A DNA stretch of 15,299 nucleotides from SIG710 sp045651985 (lineage in GTDB: Bacteria; Bacillota; Clostridia; Oscillospirales; CAG-272), in assembly GCA_045651985.1 (NCBI GenBank), contig JAZRTK010000006.1, positions 1 to 15,299 of the forward strand. The letters are read 5' to 3'. The notes beneath the pieces are model-generated. The model searched no databases, was not told where the DNA came from, and worked only from the letters and a program-made list of their open reading frames with translations. Numbering within the stretch: position 1 is the stretch's first letter; every line of letters begins with the position of its first letter. This document shows positions 6,152 through 12,460 of this stretch, one piece after another. The position numbers and the translations under genes are program-made.

Positions 6152-7779
6152 TATACGTTTCCTCCTGTCGAAATTATTGCGTTATAAAGCTCTTCGAAAG
6201 CCTTGTTTAAATCTCTATTGTAGGTGCAATCAATTACCGCACCCTCGGTGTTGCTTATAAGTGTAGTGGTGGGGCATATGCTTGATACCATTATCTCGCC
6301 GTACGAATCAGGCATATATAAAGTAGGGGTCTTGAATGGCTCATACACTTTGTCACCTGTACCAACTTCAATCATAGGCTTGAAGACCAAATCAACCGTC
6401 TGTCCACTTTTTACTACCATGTGTACTACAAACATTTGACTTTCAGCAGCTTCGATTTCTGTGCCATTGCCGTAATCTGTTCCGCTTTTTCCAGCCCCTC
6501 TTCTAACAAATTCAATATAATGTGAAGCGCTTGAACCACCACTCGGACAACCCGAGCCGGTATATTTTCCTTTAGGCAATATAATATCCGTATCCAGAAA
6601 GAAGTCACCTGTTCCATCACTTGTGCCAAAAACGTGATATGAGCCATCTTCCCTTAATTCGGCAGTTATACCCTTATACACTTTTTCGCCGGTCGCCTTA
6701 AACAGATTCTTGCCATACCTCTTAACCTCAACTGAGCTGATGTCCTCTATATAAGGAACATAGTCTGTGGCGGTTGTGCCTTCTTCTACCATTGGCTTGA
6801 AAATCGCATCTATCATCTGTCCATTTCTCACCACCATGTGTACTACTATGGTATTTGTTTCGGCAGTTTCAAACACTACACCATCCCCATAGTCTGTCTT
6901 GCCTTTTCCGGTGCTTCGGTTGTGATATTCAATAGACCAAGTTGTACTTGAGCCACCTTCAGGACAACCCGAGCCGGCATATTTTCCTTTAGGCAAGGTA
7001 ATAGATTCATCATGCCAAGAATCGCCCGTTCCGTCATTTGTGCCATAGACATGGAAAGTGCCGTCTTCTAACAGCTCAAAGGTTATACCTTTTATCTCTT
7101 TGCTTGTGGATGGCTTAAAAAGGTTTTTACTGCGCACCTTAACATCCATCTCATGCTCAAGCGGAGACACATCCGTTATTGCTATAGCTTCACCGGAGAC
7201 AGATTTTTTGAGGGCATTTGATAAATTCTTGTGGGCATACGCAAAGGACACTTCGCCCGTATCTCCTTTGTCTCCCTTATCGCCTTTTTCGCCCTTTTCG
7301 CCTCTCGCTCCCGAGTCGCCTTTTTCTCCCGTGTCTCCTTTTTCGCCCTTAAACACACCTCTGTCCGCATCATCACGGACGCTCTGCGCCACCTCCACAG
7401 CTCTCTGCATCATGGTCATCACCTGCTCCATCTGAGACGGAGTCGGCTCCTCCGCTAAATTTCCGTCAGGGCTAAGGGCATCGAGAACGTCTATCTCGCC
7501 CGTGATAGATATAAGCACATCCTCGTTTTTGCATCCGCTGACCACGTAACGGTTTACACCCGCACAGCGCATGATCTCCTGCGGTATCTCCACCCTGTCG
7601 CCCGTAACGAGAAGATATACGGGATCACTGCCGTCAAGAGGGTAAAAGGTCACCTTTTTCGCAAGACCGTCCCATTCGGGTCCAAAGCGGAAATGCATGG
7701 TGCAAAATCCGTAGCTGCCCTTCGTACCGGCTATAAACCGCTTTGGCGTCAGGGCAAATTCGTCTACAAAAATTTCCAT
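6151..7779 (-). CDS. Phage tail-fibre / receptor-binding-like protein with collagen-like region and tandem modules
   Basis: The 542-aa protein has mosaic fibre architecture. Residues 1-100 form a beta-rich N-terminal domain (FRFGPEWDGLAKKVTFYP; EIPQEIM) like the anchoring domain of baseplate/upper-fibre proteins in Firmicutes phages. Residues 110-138 are helical and likely coiled coil. Residues 145-176 are ten Gly-X-Y triplets, a collagen-like trimeric stalk. Residues 212-346 and 351-485 are two copies of the same glycine/aromatic-rich module, probably ligand-binding. Residues 490-542 form a conserved-looking tip (GEIMVSSICPTTTLISNTEG) ending in a helix. The start at 7779 is preceded by AAAGGAG; the frame is open further upstream, but that would begin inside the promoter. 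First gene of the lysis operon. Role as adhesin is inferred. Confidence 0.85.
   Translation of the reverse strand: MEIFVDEFALTPKRFIAGTKGSYGFCTMHFRFGPEWDGLAKKVTFYPLDGSDPVYLLVTGDRVEIPQEIMRCAGVNRYVVSGCKNEDVLISITGEIDVLDALSPDGNLAEEPTPSQMEQVMTMMQRAVEVAQSVRDDADRGVFKGEKGDTGEKGDSGARGEKGEKGDKGDKGDTGEVSFAYAHKNLSNALKKSVSGEAIAITDVSPLEHEMDVKVRSKNLFKPSTSKEIKGITFELLEDGTFHVYGTNDGTGDSWHDESITLPKGKYAGSGCPEGGSSTTWSIEYHNRSTGKGKTDYGDGVVFETAETNTIVVHMVVRNGQMIDAIFKPMVEEGTTATDYVPYIEDISSVEVKRYGKNLFKATGEKVYKGITAELREDGSYHVFGTSDGTGDFFLDTDIILPKGKYTGSGCPSGGSSASHYIEFVRRGAGKSGTDYGNGTEIEAAESQMFVVHMVVKSGQTVDLVFKPMIEVGTGDKVYEPFKTPTLYMPDSYGEIMVSSICPTTTLISNTEGAVIDCTYNRDLNKAFEELYNAIISTGGNV
6325..6729 (-). repeat. Second copy of the duplicated fibre module
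   Basis: Encodes residues 351-485 of the fibre protein and matches 6742-7146 at a period of 417 nt. Shared landmarks are KNLF, the YHVFGTSDGTGD segment, LPKGKYTGSGCP, the TDYGNG turn, VVHMVV and FKPMIE. At the DNA level the block GACAACCCGAGCCGG followed by ATATTTTCCTTTAGGCAA is almost identical in both copies, pointing to an internal duplication that has since diverged. Confidence 0.9.
6742..7146 (-). repeat. First copy of the duplicated fibre module
   Basis: Encodes residues 212-346 of the fibre protein. It shares KNLF, FHVYGTNDGTGD, LPKGKYAGSGCP, TDYGDG, VVHMVV and FKPMVE with the second copy. One conserved cysteine (in SGCPEGG) per module is retained. Differences cluster in loops such as TTWSIEYHNRSTGKGK against SASHYIEFVRRGAGKS, as expected for binding surfaces. 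Confidence 0.9.
7252..7347 (-). repeat. Collagen-like Gly-X-Y repeat region of the fibre gene
   Basis: Ten consecutive Gly-X-Y triplets (residues 145-174) dominated by GEK, GDK and GDT, read on the minus strand. On the plus strand this appears as repeated cgcctttttcgccc-like units. Phage collagen-like tracts build trimeric stalks, and such repeats are prone to slippage, so stalk length may vary between strains. Confidence 0.93.
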
Positions 7780-7791
7780 TTTTCTCCTTTC

Positions 7792-7810
7792 TGCCACCAC
7801 AAATGTGGCA
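7792..7810 (-). promoter_or_regulatory. Hairpin next to the fibre gene ribosome binding site
   Basis: TGCCAC (7792-7797) and GTGGCA (7805-7810) form a 6-bp stem with a 7-nt loop. On the minus-strand transcript it sits directly before the AAAGGAG of the fibre gene (about 7784-7790). An alternative register CCACA/TGTGG (7797-7801, 7804-7808) also exists. It might tune access to the ribosome binding site or protect the 5' end; that is speculation. Confidence 0.45.
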
Positions 7811-7842
7811 ATAAATTTTGCACTTTTTGCCGTTGCTTGGGT

Positions 7843-7871
7843 ATTATACCACAAACAAATGCGCTGTGACT
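7843..7871 (-). promoter_or_regulatory. Promoter of the fibre-lysis operon with weak -35
   Basis: On the minus strand, TATAAT (7843-7848) preceded by TGG (extended -10). The -35 position at 17-bp spacing (7866-7871) reads AGTCAC, a poor match to TTGACA, and overlaps the arm of a large palindrome (7866-7891). An extended -10 with a poor -35 beside an operator-like site suggests control by a DNA-binding protein. The predicted start is near 7836, leader about 57 nt. Confidence 0.68.
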
Positions 7872-7891
7872 GACAGATTTCTGTCAGTGAC
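7866..7891. promoter_or_regulatory. 26-bp operator-like palindrome between divergent promoters
   Basis: ACTGACAGA (7869-7877), TT, TCTGTCAGT (7880-7888) is a perfect 9+2+9 palindrome. It extends to GTGACTGACAGA/TCTGTCAGTGAC (7866-7891) with a single mismatched position. There is no T-run, so it is not a terminator. It covers the -35 of the lysis operon and lies nine bases upstream of the -35 of prfC, a typical place for a dimeric repressor or activator. The regulator is not in the window. Confidence 0.7.
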
Positions 7892-7900
7892 CCTTTTGTA

Positions 7901-7929
7901 TTGACATTTTCACAAAATCATGATAGAAT
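7901..7929 (+). promoter_or_regulatory. Sigma-A promoter of prfC-relQ
   Basis: TTGACA (7901-7906), 17-bp spacer, TAGAAT (7924-7929) with TGA before it (extended -10). The predicted start is near 7936, giving a leader of about 120 nt to prfC. Confidence 0.85.
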
Positions 7930-7931
7930 AT

Positions 7932-7960
7932 TTTGGGTATATAAAGTATAGAAACCCAAA
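7932..7960 (+). promoter_or_regulatory. Inverted repeat at the prfC transcription start
   Basis: TTTGGGT (7932-7938) and ACCCAAA (7954-7960) form a perfect 7-bp inverted repeat with a 15-bp AT-rich centre. It begins two bases after the -10 and covers the predicted start site, so it may be an operator or a 5'-terminal stabilising stem of the prfC mRNA. The remaining leader (7961-8058) shows nothing else I recognise. Confidence 0.5.
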
Positions 7961-8058
7961 TACAAAAAGCTGAAAAAGATGGTATTAAAGCCTCTTTATA
8001 GCCGACATTCACGGAAAATACGAAATCTAATATACTAAGCAAAAAGGACAACACCCCC

Positions 8059-9648
8059 ATGAGTAATTTTCAAAGCGAAATAAACCGACGCCGCACCTTT
8101 GCCATAATCTCACACCCCGACGCCGGCAAAACCACACTTACGGAAAAGCTCCTTCTTTACGGAGGCGCAATAAACACGGCAGGCTCGGTAAAGGGCAAGG
8201 CGGCAGACCGCCACGCCACCTCCGACTGGATGGAAATGGAGAAACAGAGAGGTATTTCGATCACCTCCTCGGTCATGCAGTTCGAGTACGACGGATATTG
8301 CATCAATATCCTTGACACTCCCGGACACCAGGACTTTTCCGAGGACACCTACCGCACCCTTATGGCAGCAGACAGTGCAGTAATGGTGATCGACGCCGCA
8401 AAGGGTATCGAACCCCAGACCCGCAAGTTATTTAAAGTGTGCGCCATGCGCCATATCCCGATCTTCACCTTCATCAACAAGCTGGACCACGAGGCAAGAG
8501 ACCCCTTTGACCTCATCGACGAGCTTGAAAAGGAGTTCGGAATCGGCACTTATCCTATGAACTGGCCTATCGGATGCGGAGTGAACTTTAAAGGAGTCTA
8601 CGACCGTGACAAGCGCTGTATCCTCTCTTACGCGGACTCTCACCGCGGACGCGAGCGTCTAAGCGCAATTGAGTGCGATATTACCGACACCGAAAAGCTT
8701 GATTCCCTCATCGGGCCCTACCAGCGGGAGGAACTTTGCGAGCAAGTGGAGCTTCTTGACGGTGCTTGCTTTGATTTCGATCTTGAAAAGGTAAGAGAAG
8801 GTAAGCTCAGCCCTGTTTTCTTCGGCTCGGCTCTTAACAACTTCGGTATCGAGACCTTCCTTGAAAATTTCCTTAAAATGACCACCTCTCCCCTGCCCCG
8901 AAAGACGGAAAACGGCACAGTCGACCCCTTCTCGGACAAATTCTCGGCATTTGTTTTCAAAATTCAGGCAAACATGAACAAAGCTCACCGCGACAGGATC
9001 GCGTTCATGCGTATCGTTTCGGGCAAGTTCGAACGCAACCGCGAGTATCTCCACGTTCAGGCGGGCAAGGTAATGAAGCTTTCTCAGCCCCAGCAGATGA
9101 TGGCGCAGGAAAGAGCCATTATCGATGAGGCTTACGCGGGCGATATTATCGGAATCTTTGATCCCGGCATCTTCTCTATCGGCGACACGGTCTGCGACCC
9201 GAGCGAAAAGGAACTGAAATTTGAAGGTATTCCCACCTTTGCACCCGAGCGCTTTGCCATGGTCGAGCAGATCGACAGCATGAAGCGCAAGCAGTTTGCA
9301 AAGGGCATGAACCAGATCGCCCAGGAGGGTGCCATTCAGATGTTCTTCGAGCCCGATTCGGGTCTTGAGCGCGTGACCGTCGGCGTTGTGGGCGAGCTTC
9401 AGTTCGAAGTGCTTGAAGCGAGAATGAAGAGCGAATACAACGTGGAATTCATCCGCCGCCCCCTTGCATGGCAGTATATCCGCCGAATCGCAAATGAGGT
9501 GGACCCCAAAACCCTTGACCTGTACGAAACTCACTTGGTAGAGGACGTCCGTGGCAACAAATATCTTCTCTTTAAGAGCGAATGGTTTATACAGAGGACC
9601 CTTGAGCACAACGAGGGCAAATTAGAGCTGGTGGAATTCGGCTCATAA
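8059..9648 (+). CDS. prfC: Peptide chain release factor 3 (RF3)
   Basis: RF3 is a translational GTPase that removes RF1/RF2 from the ribosome after peptide release and is also implicated in post-peptidyl-transfer quality control. The 529-aa length equals that of E. coli RF3. GTPase motifs are complete: G1 HPDAGKTT (19-26), G2 with RGISITSS (64-71), G3 DTPGH (86-90), G4 NKLD (140-143) and FFGSALNNFG as the G5-side motif. RF3-specific segments such as SDWMEMEKQRGISITSSVMQ (55-74) distinguish it from EF-G and LepA. AAAGGA about ten bases upstream supports the start. It has its own promoter with an inverted repeat at the start site and is followed after 16 bp by relQ, so the two are likely co-transcribed. 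Cytosolic, ribosome-associated. Confidence 0.97.
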   Translation: MSNFQSEINRRRTFAIISHPDAGKTTLTEKLLLYGGAINTAGSVKGKAADRHATSDWMEMEKQRGISITSSVMQFEYDGYCINILDTPGHQDFSEDTYRTLMAADSAVMVIDAAKGIEPQTRKLFKVCAMRHIPIFTFINKLDHEARDPFDLIDELEKEFGIGTYPMNWPIGCGVNFKGVYDRDKRCILSYADSHRGRERLSAIECDITDTEKLDSLIGPYQREELCEQVELLDGACFDFDLEKVREGKLSPVFFGSALNNFGIETFLENFLKMTTSPLPRKTENGTVDPFSDKFSAFVFKIQANMNKAHRDRIAFMRIVSGKFERNREYLHVQAGKVMKLSQPQQMMAQERAIIDEAYAGDIIGIFDPGIFSIGDTVCDPSEKELKFEGIPTFAPERFAMVEQIDSMKRKQFAKGMNQIAQEGAIQMFFEPDSGLERVTVGVVGELQFEVLEARMKSEYNVEFIRRPLAWQYIRRIANEVDPKTLDLYETHLVEDVRGNKYLLFKSEWFIQRTLEHNEGKLELVEFGS

Positions 9649-9664
9649 AGATACGGAGGCAATT

Positions 9665-10321
9665 ATGCAGGAACACAAGGAGATCATATTTTCCCCCGAG
9701 ACGGCAAAGACGCTCTTTGATAATTACAATGAGATAAAAGCCATGCAGCACTTGTATAATGCCGCGATCAAGGAGATCTGCACGAAGTTGGAGATCTTAA
9801 ACGACGAATTCAAGGTCACCTATTCTCGAAACCCCATTCACCATATTGAAAGTCGTCTGAAGACCACGGACAGCATTATAAAAAAGCTGACACGCCGCGG
9901 TTACCCTCTGTCGGTGGATTCCGCAAAAAAGAATCTTAACGACATCGCAGGTATCCGCGTGGTCTGCTACTATATAGACGACGTTTACAGCGTAGAGGAA
10001 GCTCTGCTGCGCCATTCGGATATGCGCTTGGTGGAGCGCACCGACTATATAAAAAGTCCCAACTATAACGGATACCGCTCGCTCCACCTTGACCTTGAAG
10101 TTCCCATTTATCTTTACGAAAAGACCGAATACATAACCGCCGAGGTGCAGATACGCTCGGTTGCAATGGACTTCTGGGCGAGCCTTGAGCACGACCTGCG
10201 CTACAAGTCCACGGGCAAAATACCGCCCGAGCTTCCAAAAGAGCTGCTTCAATGCGCCGACGAGATAGCGGCGATCGACCGACGTATGCAGGATATTTAC
10301 AACAGAATAAAAAACGTGTGA
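9665..10321 (+). CDS. relQ: Small alarmone synthetase, RelQ type ((p)ppGpp synthetase)
   Basis: This 218-aa protein is a single-domain RelA/SpoT synthetase without HD hydrolase, TGS or ACT domains. Catalytic features: HIESRLKTTDSIIKK (60-74) with R64 and K66 for ATP binding, DIAGIRV with D93 as Mg2+ ligand, SPNYNGYRSLH (131-141) for GTP stacking, and E160-VQIR (160-164), the acidic substrate-binding signature. Its C-terminal helix IDRRMQDIYNRIK resembles the tetramer-forming tail of RelQ (B. subtilis YjbM/SasB, about 211 aa) more than RelP. It transfers pyrophosphate from ATP to GTP/GDP, giving (p)ppGpp, often induced by envelope stress. ACGGAGG precedes the ATG; 16 bp from prfC, so probably one transcript, closed by the hairpin at 10423-10460. 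RelQ over RelP is likely, not certain. Confidence 0.93.
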   Translation: MQEHKEIIFSPETAKTLFDNYNEIKAMQHLYNAAIKEICTKLEILNDEFKVTYSRNPIHHIESRLKTTDSIIKKLTRRGYPLSVDSAKKNLNDIAGIRVVCYYIDDVYSVEEALLRHSDMRLVERTDYIKSPNYNGYRSLHLDLEVPIYLYEKTEYITAEVQIRSVAMDFWASLEHDLRYKSTGKIPPELPKELLQCADEIAAIDRRMQDIYNRIKNV

Positions 10322-10422
10322 GCAAAAGAGCATTTGGGGGAATTTTTAAAAAAGCATCCCATGTCGGGCTTTGGCACGATGCGCACCCACGATTTGCCTT
10401 CTTCACGCCAAAGAGAACAGAA

Positions 10423-10460
10423 ATAAAAAACAGGCTTCCCTGCGGAAGCCTGTTTTTTAT
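10423..10460. terminator. Bidirectional terminator between relQ and the VanZ-like gene
   Basis: A perfect 17-bp stem (10423-10439 with 10444-10460) with the loop CTGC. The core CAGGCTTCC/GGAAGCCTG is flanked by six A on the left and six T on the right, so it can stop transcripts from both sides. The VanZ-like gene's stop codon (10457-10459) lies inside the right arm. The roughly 100 bp between relQ and the stem hold no gene I can support. Confidence 0.97.
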
Positions 10461-10942
10461 TTTGCTTTCTTTTTCATTACCGCACGAACGGCAATAGCAA
10501 CGAGATACGCAAACGCGATCCCGATGCAAAATCCGCCGAAGTCTATCATCACGTCGGTCGTGGAGCTTGTCCTGTCGGTCAGCTTTTGGACGCTTTCGTC
10601 ACAAACGCCCAAGGCAAGTCCGAAAAACAGAATGTATATTAGATATTTCATGGGGGCAGAAGGGAAAATCAGAATCAGAAGGAGCATCATTTCCGCACCT
10701 AAAAGCGCGTATTCAAGAAAATGTGCAATTTTCCTGACACCCTTATGAACGTCTTCCTTATCCACCTTGTCTTGTTCAATGGCGTCCTTTAAAGGCTTTA
10801 CACTGTCAACAACCTTGTCGGTGACCCCCTGACTTGTATCGTTGGATTTTTCCGAAGGTGCGGCGGAATTTGAAATAATGAAAACGACCGTAGCCAAAAT
10901 AAGCAAAATATCAATTATTATCAATATTTTCTTTGTTTTCAT
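10457..10942 (-). CDS. VanZ-like family membrane protein
   Basis: A 161-aa protein with four predicted membrane segments (about 4-23, 75-94, 98-114, 134-154) and the VanZ-like signatures: SNSAAPSEKS after the first helix, VRKIAHFLEYALLG (69-82) with conserved H74 and E77, and CDESVQKLTDRTSSTTDVMIDFGG (parts of 114-137). VanZ from Enterococcus gives low-level teicoplanin resistance, but most family members are chromosomal and of unknown role in the envelope. The ATG at 10942 was chosen because GAGGAG precedes it; an in-frame TTG at 10957 would overlap the upstream gene. It follows the VanY-type carboxypeptidase by 11 bp and its ribosome binding site overlaps that gene's stop, so the two are coupled. 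This is not a van resistance cluster: no vanHAX or vanRS is seen. Confidence 0.88.
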   Translation of the reverse strand: MKTKKILIIIDILLILATVVFIISNSAAPSEKSNDTSQGVTDKVVDSVKPLKDAIEQDKVDKEDVHKGVRKIAHFLEYALLGAEMMLLLILIFPSAPMKYLIYILFFGLALGVCDESVQKLTDRTSSTTDVMIDFGGFCIGIAFAYLVAIAVRAVMKKKAK

Positions 10943-10953
10943 ATTCACTCTCC

Positions 10954-12447
10954 TCAATCCTGACCCGTAAGGTTCAGATATTCAACGTATTCTTCAAGAC
11001 ACATACCCCTTTGGCGCATAGCATTTGCGTGGTATCTGCCCACGAATCTGTAATGCCAAGGCTCAAAGCTGTAACCCGTAATATCTACCTTGTCCTCGGG
11101 GAAACGGAGGATAAATCCAAACTTCCAGCAGTTTTCCTCCAGCCACTTGTAGGCTTCCTTTTTGGCAAATGCCACGTCAGCTGCGCCCAGATTGTGCATG
11201 TCACAGCAAAGACCGGTCTGATGCTCGCTCGTGCCGGGGTAGGCTGAATAAGTAAGGACGTGATCTTTCACCTGCTGGTCGGTCCAGTCGGGGTATCTTG
11301 CTCTGTCCCTTGCATAATAGGAGTTGAACAAGGATTCCTGCTTTGCATAAGAACGATATCCGCTGGTAACACTTACGTCCTTGTACCCTGCGGCGTAAAG
11401 CTCGATAAACATAGCCTCAAGTGCCTTTTCGGCAGTTTCGACCATGTGCTCCTTTGCCCTGTCGGTGCGGGTGTTCTCTATGGGGATCAGATTTTCGGGA
11501 ATAAAGTTTCCGTCTATGTGATTTTGCTTGTTTACAAGAATGAGATAAGCATCTCGGTCTTCGGGATTCATGTACTGCTCATATGCACTCAAATCGGTCT
11601 TGAATCCAAGGTCAACGTCCTGACCCAAGTCCGGATCCTCGTCAACGGGACCGAGCCCCGTGGCACCCTTAACGGCAAATTTAATAACGTCCGCGTTGCG
11701 CTTCACGGAAACCGTCGCCTTCTCCTCATCCACCTCGATCCTAACGCCCCAAGCAAACAAAGTACGTGCAAATTCAAGAGGTATCCAGATAGAACCGGGA
11801 TCGCGCTCAACGGCACACTCGCCCATTGAAACGTTCTCTCCGTTGACCGTAGCCGAACTTTTGCCCGCGGAAAATTCGGCGTACTCGCTGTCGCCCGAGC
11901 CGAAACGGAGCGCTCCGTGACTGCCGCTGACGGTCATTGAACAAATGTCGGCTATTGCCGTCATGTTGATGTAAGACACGCTTCCAAGCTCATAGGAGGG
12001 ATATTTCTCCGCCACCGCGTCCTCGCCCATGCCCCTAAAATAGGATACAACGTAGCTCTTTTTCTGACTTTCGGGGGTTTCCTTTGTAGTGCTGAGCGCA
12101 GAAAATAAGATAGCTCCCATAACAAGCAATAGTCCTGCCAGCATGGCAAAGAAGATCAGAATATTCCTGCCGCAAAATGCGCTTGACCCCTTATTCTGCT
12201 GACCGTCGGGCGCTATCCTTTCCCTTTCGGGTACGGGACGGTCAGGTCTCTTTTTTTGCGCCGCACGCATCTGACTTGGCATTCTTGCCTCCCGCTGAAC
12301 GCTCTGCCCAGGGCGCCCTTGCGGTCTTGCGCCCCGTACGGGGCGTTGCTGACTTCCCGCGGGGCTCGTCCGAGGACGTGCAGGCGGCTGTGCCTGCTGT
12401 GATGCAGGACGGCGGACAAATTCTTTATTCTCGTCGAAATTGTTCAT
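10954..12447 (-). CDS. Membrane-anchored VanY-type D-alanyl-D-alanine carboxypeptidase (M15B)
   Basis: The 497-aa protein has four parts. Residues 1-90 are a Pro/Arg/Gln-rich, probably disordered cytoplasmic tail. A single membrane anchor spans about 95-118 (type II, C-terminus outside). Residues about 145-250 resemble the copper-amine-oxidase-N-like beta domain frequent in clostridial wall enzymes (VSYINMTAIADI; IWIPLEFARTLFAWG). Residues about 300-470 form the VanY/M15B zinc peptidase: SGYRSYAKQESLF, S407-x-H409...D416 in SEHQTGLCCDMH, and E462-PW-H465 supply the metal ligands and general base. It trims the terminal D-Ala of muropeptides, limiting cross-linking. GGAG precedes the ATG at 12447; longer in-frame starts would overlap mnmM. 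An extra Cys pair (C414, C415) beside the zinc site is unusual. Confidence 0.92.
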   Translation of the reverse strand: MNNFDENKEFVRRPASQQAQPPARPRTSPAGSQQRPVRGARPQGRPGQSVQREARMPSQMRAAQKKRPDRPVPERERIAPDGQQNKGSSAFCGRNILIFFAMLAGLLLVMGAILFSALSTTKETPESQKKSYVVSYFRGMGEDAVAEKYPSYELGSVSYINMTAIADICSMTVSGSHGALRFGSGDSEYAEFSAGKSSATVNGENVSMGECAVERDPGSIWIPLEFARTLFAWGVRIEVDEEKATVSVKRNADVIKFAVKGATGLGPVDEDPDLGQDVDLGFKTDLSAYEQYMNPEDRDAYLILVNKQNHIDGNFIPENLIPIENTRTDRAKEHMVETAEKALEAMFIELYAAGYKDVSVTSGYRSYAKQESLFNSYYARDRARYPDWTDQQVKDHVLTYSAYPGTSEHQTGLCCDMHNLGAADVAFAKKEAYKWLEENCWKFGFILRFPEDKVDITGYSFEPWHYRFVGRYHANAMRQRGMCLEEYVEYLNLTGQD

Positions 12448-12460
12448 AGTAACTCCAAAT

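Larger units (their letters stand above)
4868..7779 (-). mobile_element. Isolated phage-derived fibre/holin/endolysin cassette
   Basis: Five tightly packed minus-strand genes (7779 to 4868) follow the late-gene order of Firmicutes phages: tail-fibre or receptor-binding-like protein, two small proteins, holin, endolysin. Junctions are TAATG (6151), a 4-bp overlap (5942-5945), 18 bp, then a 17-bp overlap, so all five appear to be translated together. There is no integrase, terminase, portal, capsid or tail-tube gene on either side; the flanks are metH and prfC. No att-like direct repeat was recognised. All reading frames are intact with good Shine-Dalgarno sequences, so it is not obviously decaying. 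It may be a prophage remnant, a piece of a dispersed tailocin, or a domesticated unit. Confidence 0.75.

Noticed and set aside
7058..7435. Plus-strand frame opposite the collagen-like region
   Set aside because: Its SP-rich repeats are the mirror of the Gly-X-Y codons of the fibre gene; low complexity, no independent support.
7780..7854. Longer fibre protein starting near 7854
   Set aside because: The frame is open, but this start would fall at the -10 box of the predicted promoter and lacks a ribosome binding site; ATG at 7779 has AAAGGAG at good spacing.
7869..7888. Terminator between the lysis operon and prfC
   Set aside because: The stem is perfect, but there is no T-run on either strand and it lies between divergent promoters, so an operator fits better.
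4831..8058. Phage attachment sites flanking the cassette
   Set aside because: I looked for matching direct repeats near 4830-4870 and 7855-8058 and saw none; there is no tRNA or integrase at either end.
8659..9609. Long open frame on the minus strand within prfC (316 codons)
   Set aside because: It lies fully antisense to the strongly conserved RF3 sequence and shows no recognisable motif.
10457..12447. Vancomycin/teicoplanin resistance cluster
   Set aside because: Only VanY-type and VanZ-like proteins are present, in an operon with mnmM; there is no vanHAX ligase set or vanRS regulator. Both families are common in sensitive Clostridia.
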